In this document: positions 1-11,032 of the stretch, in pieces
Position numbering within the stretch: position 1 is the first letter of the stretch
How the letters are laid out: every line of letters starts with the position of its first letter
Notes under the pieces: model-generated
Seen by the model: only the letters and a program-made list of their open reading frames with translations
Told to the model about the DNA's origin: nothing
The model's database searches: none
Program-made: the position numbers and the translations under genes
Assembly: GCA_003008705.1 (NCBI GenBank)
Contig: PDUO01000080.1
Coordinates: 11,803-75,802 of the forward strand
Direction of reading: 5' to 3'
Origin: Pezicula radicicola
Taxonomy: Eukaryota; Ascomycota; Leotiomycetes; Helotiales; Dermateaceae
DNA: 64,000 bases

Positions 1-3000
1 AATATAAAGGTTATCTAAGTAAGAAATAGTAAATAATAAGAGTTCTAATTTTAATAACTCTTATAAACTTATTATATATCTTTAAAGTAAATTTTAATAT
101 ATTTAAAAAAGATAAAGATTATTAACTACTATATATAATAGTCTCTTTTTAAGTAGTTTTATATACTTTTTTAAGTATAACTATTATAAGTATAAGTTAA
201 TCTTTATTTATTTAAAATTTTATTATATAGTTTATTATATAATAGATTACTAATAGAATCTTTAAACTTCTAAAAGTAAATTTAATATTATAATTTACTT
301 TAATTATAAAAGTAATAACTTTATTAAAACTATTAATAAAGTTATAATTTCTTTTTATTCTTATAAATCTCTTTTTAGTTATATAAGAAGTAAAGATAAG
401 TTTCTTTAAAAGGTTAAATTTATAGATCTAGAGCTACTTTTTTATAGTTTCCTTTAAGAAAGTAAGGTTTAGAATCTTTAGTTCTTAATCCTTAGAAAGC
501 TAAGTAGTATTATATATAAACTTAGTATTTTAAGGTTAAGAAGTAGTATCTTTTATAGATATAATATTAAACTTCTTTAAATAGTACTTTATATAAGTTA
601 TAATATACTTATAGATTTAGTATTTAATAGTTATATTATTAGAATTAAAATAAAGAGCTTTAGTAAAATCTTAGTTAAAAGCTCTATCTAGTACTAAAAA
701 TACCTTTATTTTAAGAGGTACTAAAGTATATTATTATCTAAGAGTAAGATTTATAACCTTAGTAATAATACTTTAGATATAAGTTAAAAGTCTAACTCTA
801 AATTTAAGATCCTCTTTAAGTCTTTAAGGAAAGTTTATAACTCTAAAGTTTCTAGTTATCTAAGTAAAGTTATATAAGTATATTATTATTCTAGTAATAG
901 ATTCTATAATCCTAAAATATAAAGAGAGAGTATTAAAGATACTAGTCTCTTTAGATAAAGTCTTTAATAAATATTTAAAGAATATAATAACTATAGTATA
1001 AAAGTATTAAACTATAAAACCTAGATTTTTAAGAGTTATTTATAATAGCTTTATTTTTACTTTAGTACTATCTAAGATATAAGAAATATCTTTACTATTA
1101 AGTTTAATAATAAAGATATTCCTTATATCTTAAAGGTTAATTATAAACTAAATAAAAGGGATACTAAATCTAATAATCTTTTTAAAGATAAGGTTTTAAA
1201 GTTAAATTTTTTTTCTAAAAGACTTTAGATTAAAGAATAAAATAATCCTTATATTATTAATAAGTTTAAAAATAATAAAATTAATAATTTTAGTTTTATT
1301 TATAAACTAAGTAAAAGTAAGCTCTAAGTTATTATTACTTAGTATATTTAGATTCTTTATAGTTTTATCTTAATAACTTTTTTTAATTTAAAAAAGGTTC
1401 TTAATTAAGGTTTATTAAAAAAGAATAAAATTATATAAATAAAATATAAAAGTATAATATTAAAAAAAACTAAAAGATTAATATATTAGTATAATATTAT
1501 AATAATATAATATTATAAACTTATAAATAAGAGTAATATAATATAATATATTAAATAAAGTTTTATATAAAAATATTATATAATTATAAACTATTAATAT
1601 CTCTAAGATAGTTTTTAACTCTATAAGAAAATAAAATAAGATATACTTTAATAAAGTACTCTAAGTTAGTAAAAGAATCTAATAAAATAACTCTTCTTTT
1701 AGATTTATAAGATATATAAAGTATAAATAAAAATAAAGTTAAATCTAAAAAAAGAATTAATTTATATTAAATTATAATAAATAAAATAAACTTATCTTAT
1801 AAATTTAAAAGATTATAACTAGAAAAAGAAATTAAATAATAATATTAATAAAATAAATAATTATAATAATAGTAGAATTCTTTTTATTAAATATATTTAA
1901 AGTATTTTTATTATTCTTATTATTAAAAAGAGACTATAAAGTAATAATAAAAGTAGATATTAAATTTATATCTTAGTTATATAAATTTAAAAAGAAAGAT
2001 CTATTTATAATTATATCTTTAGAAACCTTATTTACTTTAGTATTTAAATTATTCTTAAAAGAGTTCTTTTTTAAAAAAGTTATATATCTTTTTTTTTATC
2101 TTAAATAAGTAAATTATTCTAAGGGTCTATTATAATAAAAGTATCTTTTACTTCTTAAGGAATATAGTTATTAAACTAAGTATTTATTAAATTATAATAA
2201 ATAAAGATATTTTTATATATAAGATTATATAAGTAAAGTTATTTTAGTATAATTAGAATCTTTATTTTATTAATAAAATAAAACTAATAAAGATTCTCTT
2301 AAGTAAGTAAATTATCTTTTTTCTAAGTAACTATAATACTTATATAAGTAAAGAGTTTTTCTATAAGAAGAATTATAAATAATTAACTTAGATCTTATTA
2401 AATAATTATATAATAACTATAGTTCCTTTTATAACTAATCTTAACCTTTATATCTAAAGTAAATTTAAAGAAAATACTAATAATATAAGCTTTTATAATA
2501 AAAGTCTCTTTAATAATATTAAGTTCTTTTAAAGTAATAAGGTATTTTTAATAAAATAAATAATTAATAAAATTTCTAATAAATAAAAGTAAAATTATCT
2601 TTTTTTAAATTAAATTATTATAAGTATTATATAATAAAAGTTATTACTTTTAGAAACTTAGTAGATTTCTTTTATATATAATTAAACTCTTTTTTAAAAA
2701 AAGAAGTTATAATTATTAAAGATATATTTAGTTTAAAAAAGAAATTAATATATAATTATAAAAATAAGTTTTAAAAATTTATTATTTATTTTAAAGTTAT
2801 ATAATAGATTATTAAGTAACTCTAATAGTAGTAGTTTTTTAAACTTTTTTTTTTTTTAAAAACTCTAAGAGTAGTAATCTCTTTAAATCTTTTTTTCTTT
2901 TAAGTACTTTAAGAATAATAATCTCTTTAATTTTTTTTTTCTTTTTAAATATCTTAAGAGAGATAGTCTTTTATATTTTTTATTCTTTTATAATTAAAAA

Positions 3001-3600
3001 TTAAACTCTTTTAATTTTTAATTAATCTCTAATTATTATAATTTTAAATATAATAGTATTTTATATATTTATCTTATAAATACTTTTTTCTTAAATAAAT
3101 AAATTATCTTATTAGTTTATATATAATAAGATAAGATCTCTTTTTATATAAATAGTATTTTTAATTTAATTATTTTTTATTTAATTAAAATAAATTTACT
3201 TTTTAATAATTAAAAAGTAATTAATATTTTATAAATTTAAATTAATAAAAAAACTTTATTCTTAATTTAAAAAAGATTAAAAAAGTAAAAAATATAACTT
3301 TTAATATTTATTAAAATTAAAAGAAATATTAGTATATAATAAGTATATATATAATATAATATAAATTATAATAGTTTACTTAGTAGATAAAGATATATTT
3401 AATTTATTAATATATTTTATTATAAAATAAATAATAAACTAGTAAAAGTTATACTATAGCTTTAAATAAAGAGATAGTAGTTACTAAGAAGAGAGGGAAA
3501 ATAAAAGATAATAAGAAAGAAACCTTATATAGTAGTAAAGGCTAAAAATATAATAAAGTAGATAGAAAATACAACGTTTAATAGTAAAAAGTTTTTCTAA
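1..3600. repeat. AT-rich RIP-like island, probable ruined transposon DNA
   Basis: About 3.6 kb of extremely AT-rich sequence with TA, TTA and TAA dominating and almost no CG. All six frames are full of stops and no protein family can be read. The shift to ordinary composition is abrupt, between about 3,570 and 3,640. In Pezizomycotina such blocks are usually transposons destroyed by repeat-induced point mutation (C to T, mostly in CpA). That origin is inferred here from composition alone; no terminal repeats or remnants of transposase or reverse transcriptase could be recognised. The left edge lies outside the window. Confidence 0.75.
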
Positions 3601-3633
3601 TCTACTACTAAGAGTTGTACTAAGATTCGAAAA

Positions 3634-3850
3634 GATAGGGCGTGTTATTTTTCTCTCTTTGAATCACCTTTCTTAATAAACTCGAAGGCAAAAGACAGGG
3701 GTTGATGGGGCGTGTCATTTTTCTCTCTTCGAATCACCTTTCTTGATAAACTCGAAGGCAAACTCGAAGGCACCTTTCTCGATAAACTCGAAGGCACCTT
3801 TCTCGATAAACTCGAAGGCAAACTCGAAGGCACTCGAAGGCACATACCTC
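3634..3850. repeat. Tandem repeats at the edge of the AT island
   Basis: Two copies of a roughly 55-bp segment lie 70 bp apart (around 3,634 and 3,704). They are followed by several copies of a shorter unit built on CTCGATAAACTCGAAGGCA (about 3,740-3,850). The two long copies differ at four positions, all C/T or G/A, and the copy nearer the AT island carries the T or A each time. The minus strand is open across the array and would give a repetitive K-V-P-S-S-L-S-R peptide, but this looks like a by-product of the repeat rather than a gene. Confidence 0.8.
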
Positions 3851-4275
3851 AGCGAAACATCGCAGTACTTGAAGATTTAAAGACTTGACAATTTGCGCTG
3901 ATATGTACCATTTATCTATCCCAGAAAAAAAAAGAACCGCTATGAGACTCCTATTGGAATAAAACGAAGGCCATGCCCAGTCCCAAAAACATCAAACAAG
4001 TATTTCCCAGGTTTCCTTTCCCATGCGGTGCTCAAAATGAATGCTAAATGTCGCCGGATAAGTGCTTTGACGGTTGCTCTATTGTACAGTATAACTTTAG
4101 CATGTGCTTTATGTCGAGCTTTGCTCTGTTCAATTCAAAAGATTTGTGATCCAACGCCTGCGCCTGTAGCAATTTCTTTGTGCTTACTTTCTCATGCAAA
4201 AGAGACCAGTGGGTGCCTGCTCCGCCGTGATCCAGTCCCGGAGATCGTGGAGGTACTGAAAATTACGCTCGTTGC
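3851..4275. other. Non-coding 3' flank of the CCCH gene
   Basis: About 425 bp of normal composition between the repeat zone and the stop codon of the minus-strand zinc-finger gene. It probably holds that gene's 3' UTR. No other gene or RNA was seen. Confidence 0.5.
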
Positions 4276-6261
4276 TCATCGACCTCCAAACATACCATCA
4301 ATACCTCCGCCACTTGTAGCTCCATTTGTTCCATTTTTGATGCCACCTATAGGTCCGATATTTGGGCTCCGGGTACTTCCAGCATAGGTCCAGCCACCAC
4401 TGCTTCTTTTGCTCTTCACTTCATCCTCCTCCATACTGAATACAAAATCGTCTCGCTCTTCATCGATTGGGGTCGTAAACCTTGTACCCATACTGCTCGA
4501 GCTAAGCTGTCTCTCACCAACGGCCCTCGAAACGGGATTGCTTGTATTTCTAGCTACGGAAGCAGGGTGAAGACCAGATTCACTGCTTGAAGATTCAGCG
4601 CGCGAGAGGCGGGTCTTTTGCAACTGTTGTGAGATAATGGACATGGAGCTTTGACGCGGTGGAGAGGCGATGTATGGTGACGAGTCACCGGAAGCCGAAG
4701 TTGGGGGTCGCGAGATAGGTCGTTGGGTGCTGGACAAAGAGGTGTTTTGGGTTAGAGAGGAATTTCGCAAGGGAGAACCCACGTGGCCAAAAGCTGAGAC
4801 ACGGCTCTTTTCCTCTTCTTCTCTTTGTTGCTGGTGTCGTTGAAAAAGAGGTCCCCATCTTGAAGGGCTGGCATTAGAGGGCGATCCAAATTTTGAGACC
4901 GCTTCATTGGAAGGAGTGCCGGTTCCGCTGTGGATGGGTCGGCCGTCTTCATCTGCATTGGTGCGAGAGCCGCGGCGAGCTTTCTCCTGAGGAGTCAGTA
5001 AATCTCTGAGGGTTTCTGGAATGAAATCCTCTTCGTATGTGAAGTCCGGGTTCCAATCCTGATCCACGGCCTTTGGCAAACTAGCCGACATGAGCTTCGG
5101 CTTAGGGTATCTCTGCGAATGCATGATTCGCTTTCCGAAGTATTCGTCGGCAGGGGCTGGGGGTGATGATGAGATGCCGTTGAAGCGGTCTCTGGTGTCA
5201 TCTCCAAAAGCCGAACTATGCAACGTCTTCAGTGCTTCCGATGTTCTACCTTCTCTAACTTCGCCTAAAGACTGTGGAGGTGATTCGAGGCCAAATTTGG
5301 AAGGGACTGAAGAAGCAATGGCACCATGTCTTGCATACCAAGAAACACCATTGCTATCGAATGAGGCCGGCAAAGGAGCGTCCAAAACATGTAGTCCTTT
5401 GGTTGCAACGGGTGATAGTCCAAGACCAAACCGATCCTCGTCTCGTGGCGAGCCATAATTTGAACCAGGATGTGATGCATAGCTAGTGTCGATTGTTGGT
5501 ACCTGCACGATATCTATGCTCTGTTGACGACCTCGATAGCTTTCGTCTTGAGGTTGGTAAGGGTATTGACCGTATGGTGAAGGAGGTACTCCATTAGGTC
5601 GCATGAAACCGTTTGTCAATCCGCTCTGGCCGTGATACGGATCGGGATTAACTCGTCCTCCAAGATTCAGTGGTCCGGCTCCTGCTCCGACCTGATTGAC
5701 TCCTACTGGTACGCCTCTTGAATAATTGACCCGTTGTCCATTTGGGAGTACATGTACGTTGGCGCATTTTCCGCCGAATTTGCAGTTACCCTGATACCCC
5801 AGTTAGAATGCACTTTGCAGTCTCGATAAGAGCAACGCACCTTCGCAAAGTACTTGCAAACATTTTCCGTCGTCGCATTCAGATCATGACTGAAAGGGCA
5901 AGCTTTTCCAGCTTGACAAGCGCCTTGCCGGTAGAACTTGCAGGGCACATGTGATGTATCTACTCGCGATATCGAGATCAGCACTTCCGCGACACCACGA
6001 ACAAAGACGAACCACCAACACCGAGGACTCACTTTGTTTAGTATTGGGCGGGCTCCTAGGACCATCGAAGCGTTGTTGTCCCGGAAGTCCGTTCATCTGC
6101 GGCTGACCGACACCATTGCCGTTGCCCATGCCGCCACCGTTCTGTGGACCGAGTCCATTCGGGATACTGAGACTTCGTCTCTGCGGGTTCATAAAATCAG
6201 ACATTCTGTCATTGGAGATGCTTCCGTTTCGATGTAAAGTCTGCGGACCGTTTCCCAGCAT
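4276..6261 (-). CDS. CCCH-type zinc-finger protein, probable RNA-binding regulator
   Basis: Three exons on the minus strand: 6261-6033, 5959-5841 and 5790-4276, giving 620 residues. Two adjacent C-x7-C-x5-C-x3-H fingers lie at about residues 79-125. The first reads CKFYRQGACQAGKACPFSH; the second, CKYFAKGNCKFGGKCANVH, is split by the second intron after CKYFAK. The rest is low-complexity, rich in Ser, Pro, Gly and Asn, with acidic and KSKRSS segments near the C-terminus. The tandem fingers and disordered tail resemble fungal proteins of the Lee1/CPS3 type, which are thought to bind RNA or act in gene regulation; the exact role is unknown. The start is the first in-frame ATG, but the frame stays open without ATG back to about 6,560. 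Neighbour HOP2 is on the same strand, 2.6 kb upstream. Confidence 0.82.
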
Positions 6262-8832
6262 ATCGTGAGGCTGGACGGACTCTTTTCGAGCTGGCGGGGT
6301 AGTGGGGGCTTTTTTTCTCTCAGGGTTCGTCGGTTCGCAGTGAGGCCTTTGCTCTCTCTCCTGCTCGTGTGCTGTTGATAGCGTTGGATTCGACTCTTGT
6401 AGCGGAGATGATGGATGCAGTTGATGCAGTTGTTGCAGTTCAGGTCGAATGGGATCCTGCTGGTCAGATTGCCTTGTCGTTGGGTGGATATCGATATCAG
6501 GCTCTCTCTCGATTTGATTCTGCTTTGAGATTGGCGGATGGTCAAGGTTCGGTGGAGAAATAAATTGAGGCGGTGAAAGTCAGAGCTTCCCGCTAGGCCT
6601 TGAAAAGCACAGGCTTTTTGCGCAAGACGCGGCTAAAGAAGATTGGAAGATTGCGCAAGAGAAGGTAAGGTTGGCGTCGGTGTTGTTAGTAAGTGAGTGA
6701 GTGAGTGAGTGAGTGATTTTGCCCTTTTTCTTGCACGACATGAAATTTGGATTTTCACTCAAAAGCGAGGAAGGGTTTGCTGTGTCCTGTGCTGTACTGC
6801 GCTGTACCTACCTAGCTACGGAGCTTGGGCTTTTGGGACCAGTCAGCCAAGCGGATTCGAGGATTTCTCAGCAACTGAACCAACCAGCTTGCTCAAACAG
6901 CCTCTTCATAAATTATTGCCCTTATTGTGGCGTCAACTGAGGCAGGATGTGTAGGCCGAGCGAACGGTGTGGTTTTCACAACGACCGAGATGATAGGCTC
7001 TGAGGGAGATGGGATGCAACACCAAAGGATGGGGAGGAACGAGAGGCAGAAACAAAAGGCGGAGAAGCTTGTAGGTATGAAAATCATGAGAAGAGTTCAC
7101 TTGGTACCTATGCATTATTATGATTTTCAGACACAATCCCCGTACGAAGTACTGTACATATATATGCCTACACGGACATTCATTCCCATGCGAATAATAG
7201 GTCCCCCTCCTCTCGTACAATAATCGCGGGTATATTTAATAGTAGTGATGTCAATTTCCAGAAAAGCATAAATAAAAGTAAGCCATGGCCATTCTCCTCT
7301 ATAACAAAAAAAAGAGGGCGAGGGATGCTTCAAGACAAGACAAGACAAGCTCTGAAGCGCGGTTCCTTACCTAGTTTGCGTGAATCATGCGCTCCCACGC
7401 TCCTTTCCAAGCCAGCTGAAGTTGAAGCCATCTGGAGTCGAAGGGTGTTCTGTTTCACACTCTCTTTCCACTCTCGTGCCTTTTTTGTTAGGCGACTCAC
7501 GACCTGGAGCGGTATCCTGCCTTCATCGAATTGCTTAAGACATTCTAAAAGTCTGGATCGTATTTGATCACATTGCCATCAATCATTCACCGATTTCTCA
7601 TGCCGGCCTGGTCATGATCCGTGTGGTTAAGGATGAAAGTCCAGCGACTTACTACAGTACTTAGTGGTCGCTATCACTCAACTATGCGGATACCTACCTG
7701 CGTTCGTCTCCCTTCGAGTCCTCTACGGTACGTTACACGTAATAATTCAGCTGTTTAGGCAGTTGTCCTTCCGAGGGTTTCCGACCACCCACATCTCCAT
7801 GCAATACCTTTAGCCTTTTGCTCGATACGTTGGAGCCTCAAAGGGCGAGTCAATGAACTGACTTGAGGTCATTCCCAAGTCACAAGACCACTGGGTAAGG
7901 TTTTCTGCCCTTCAAGCATCGTGTTTCGTTTGCTGAAGGCATTTGTCTCAGGAGTCAGTCAGGAACGTGAGGTGGGGGTCACACTCGCTAGGCAGTTGAT
8001 TCTATTTACGGCGCCACCTCCTTTGCTTGCTACCTACGCTTCGTAACGTAAGAAAGATCACGAGTTCCCTACAGTAGTGTCATTCGAACGAGACACAAGA
8101 TGATGCCCATCTCCGGAAACTTCGGAGAAAATGAGAAGCCATAGGATTGGTTAGTGCTAGAGTTGTTTGTAATGGACATCAAGATGCAGGCAACATGAAT
8201 TGCTCATCTTGGTCAGCGACGTGGTCGTATCTATTCGAAGAAAGCGCACTACTCTAATCTGTTTAGCACCGTCACTTTATCGATTATTAGCAAGTGCCAA
8301 GACGGGAATGTAATTGTCAAATCTTAGTAATTTGGTATGTCAATGTGCTTCAAAGCCACAAAATAAGAAGACATCTTCCAAGAATTAGGAATGGAGGGAT
8401 TGATTGCCATACCGAACGAGAAGTTGCTCTACTAGGACAAAGTACTGGACTGTTTATGGATTCCTGGATGTAATTCAACCTTCAAATTACAAATAGCAAG
8501 TTAGACTCGAGGCACTTTTGGCGTCAGCACCTACTTGATGACGGTATCGATTGCTTGGTACTCGACTGCAAAAAGCTGTGGCTTTATTTCCTAGCTGTTA
8601 ACGACCTGATGTGCAGAGTTGCAAAGCCAGATATCTATTATAGTGTGACGTCTTTCCCAGCTCCAACTTGCAAGATAGTAAATTGCAAGTACATGACTTC
8701 ACATCTTGGTCTCTTTTGACCGCTACAACTCCGAGCAAAACCCCAGCCAGTACATCTTTCTGCATGTTCCTAGCAACAAATCCATCTTATGAAACCGTTT
8801 CATTATATCCATTCCTGTTCAGAACGACCAGT
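6262..8832. other. Long intergenic region upstream of the CCCH gene
   Basis: About 2.6 kb between the CCCH start and the HOP2 stop. It presumably contains the promoter and a long 5' UTR of the CCCH gene and the HOP2 3' UTR. A GTGA microsatellite lies at 6693-6716 and a short CAAGA run near 7,332. Reading frames are short and patternless; I see no gene. Confidence 0.5.
6693..6716. repeat. GTGA tetranucleotide microsatellite
   Basis: Six uninterrupted GTGA units in the upstream region of the CCCH gene. Confidence 0.9.
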
Positions 8833-10352
8833 TCAATCATCCTCACCCTCGATACCAGCTCTGACAATCATTAGTCGAACAGCTCTATCACAGGACAAGT
8901 TCTTTGTATACTTCTCCCAAATCTCCTCGTGCGACATGCCCGCCCGCAATTCGTACTCAATATTTTCAAACCCCTTCTTGCGTGCAGCCTTCTTCTTTCC
9001 CCAGTAAAGCCATTCCTTCTCAACCCTATCCATCTCCTGCTTTGGAATCTTGGCTACATTTCCAGAAGTGAAGCTTGCTAGCTTGGCATTCTTATTGGCG
9101 TTAGAAGCTTGTAGCTGTTCGATTTGAGAGAGAAGTTCGGATGTGGTTGGGGCAAATTTGAGGATGGTGAGTTGGGTTGTCAGATTCTTAGATTGAGATT
9201 TAAGAGTAGGAATTTGTTCGCGGAGGCTGGTTATGGTGTTGTCAAGAATAGCGAGTTCTTCAGGGCTTGCTGCGTCGTTCGGGTCCTGTCATCAAGGTAA
9301 ATTAGGTTACGCATAACACAGAAGATGGGATGAAAACTGAGTTTGGATGAAAGCATACCTGAATGCACCAATAAACCCATGCCTTTCCACTCGCCTTGCC
9401 CATAATTTGACCTGAAGCTGCCAGTTCCTGCAGTAACTTGTCCGCAAGTGTCTTCTTAATCTTTATTGCATCTTATTATCAGCACTGTTACCAGTAGAAG
9501 GGACGTAATGCAAAGTTTCAGCAGTTCCAAAAGGGAAACCATTTCATCAGTCATTCTTGGAAAAGAACATACCTTGCCATGCAGATTAGTACTGATGTCA
9601 GTGCCATTATAAGGACGGTTCTGTTCAGACAAATAACTCTTCAACAACTGCATCGCAGCATCGCCGGTAACCTGCTCAACCTTCTCCTTTTTATCCTTGG
9701 CTCCAGCTTTCGCGACACTATCCTTCGCTGGCTTGGACTTCTCAACCTTTTCCGTCTTGATCTTCGTAGCTTTCTCAACTTTGGACTTATCTGCTCTTGG
9801 CTTTGCAGGGGCCTTTTCAACCTTCGCCTTAGTTGCCTTGGCCTTGGGCTCTGCCTTGGCTTTCTTGACTGGTGTTGCTTCGAACGCTGAATCCTCCGCA
9901 GGGTCAACCACAATAGCATCTCCAAACTCTGGATCAGACTCTCCTTCTGCATCGATGTCCGCCGTGTCGTCTAAAAGCATGGGCTTGTCGATATCGCTTG
10001 GTGCAGCCTCGTCGGCAGAATCGTAAATGTCATTCATCGCGGCCTTCTCGGTCTTTACCTGGACTCTCTTCACTAGTGTCGCCATATGTTCTGCTCCATC
10101 TGGCTCTATTTTTATCCTTGCTCCAGCTTCTTTGCTGCCTTTGACTACCTTCGCCTTGGTAGCCTTTGTAGCCCTTGGTTTCTTGACTGGCGTAGCATTG
10201 ACGGGTGTGGCAGATCCTTCGACACTGTCAACACTTGCTGTAGTAATTCCTGAAGCTTTACGCTTTGGTTTGCGAGCTCTACTTCCCTTTACAGGAGGTA
10301 TGACGGGGTTTGGAGCCGCGGCATCCATTGTAGATTGCTCAAGATCCCTCAT
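8833..10352 (-). CDS. HOP2: Homologous-pairing protein 2 (Hop2/TBPIP) with long basic N-terminal extension
   Basis: Three exons, 10352-9573, 9460-9359 and 9285-8833, encode 444 residues. Residues about 231-294 form the Hop2 winged-helix domain, with the AWVYWCIQ segment. Residues about 300-375 are a coiled coil and the C-terminus carries the family's WLYWGKKKAARK-like helix. In meiosis Hop2 with Mnd1 stimulates Dmc1/Rad51 strand invasion and homologue pairing in the nucleus. Family members are usually about 220 residues; here about 230 extra residues precede the winged helix, made of Lys/Ala/Pro-rich repeats (KATKAK, KAKVEKAPAKP) interrupted by an acidic stretch, like a histone H1 tail. A second ATG eight codons downstream (10328) is an alternative start. 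The identification is firm; the function of the extension is not known. Confidence 0.9.
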
Positions 10353-11032
10353 GGCGGTTGTTTCGTACGTTGATTGAGAGACGAAGTTTGATCTGGAAGG
10401 GGTGAAATGATGGAGTAGAAATACTATGACTTAATTAAAGACACCAGGAGTGGAGGGAGACAAAAGTCGCCCGGCATTGGAGTGCGGTATTGGAGGGATA
10501 GCTACCTAGGAATGGGTCAACAGTGTTAGTTCGTTTTCCAGCTGGTCCTTCTAGAAACTGGACAAGGAGGAAACTAACGTTGTCACCGTCACCTCACCAA
10601 AGGCAATCAGAGAGGTTTGAGAATGAGGACTGGCTGTGAACCAGTTCTTTTATATGTGCCGGTACTGGAAATAGGATTCAAGGCTGCTATTGATTTGGAA
10701 ACTGAGCAAGGCTCAGTATTTACTTTCAGATTGTCGTCACGTGTAGAGTCACGACCCAACAAAGGCACCACAACCTCAGTCCAGTGTCTTATCCTCAACC
10801 AACTTGGAAGAGAAGCTGAATAGGGTATCATTTCTAATTTGAAGTATAATTAGTGAAAAAGATGCTACTTTTTGTTTCGTTCATCTTTCAAAGCATAAAA
10901 GCCAAATTGTATCTGTAAACGCCATGCCAACTATGCTACGCTCCCTTGCAATGCTCTTACTTTTTAACCGTGGAAGAGCACTACTCGACCATTTCATTCA
11001 ATGCCCCTCTTTCTTTTGAAAACATTAATCCA
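10353..11032. other. Intergenic region between HOP2 start and SKT5 stop
   Basis: About 680 bp containing the likely HOP2 promoter and the SKT5 3' UTR. No further gene or RNA was recognised. Confidence 0.5.

Noticed and set aside
3645..3845. Minus-strand open frame encoding a K-V-P-S-S-L-S-R repeat peptide
   Set aside because: It is a by-product of the tandem DNA repeat; no flanking coding signal or homology.
4028..4387. Plus-strand frame starting with a hydrophobic, signal-like segment
   Set aside because: It overlaps the 3' end of the CCCH gene in antisense, has no family resemblance and no support as a separate gene.
7325..7567. 80-codon plus-strand frame in the CCCH upstream region
   Set aside because: No recognisable protein pattern; length expected by chance in this composition.
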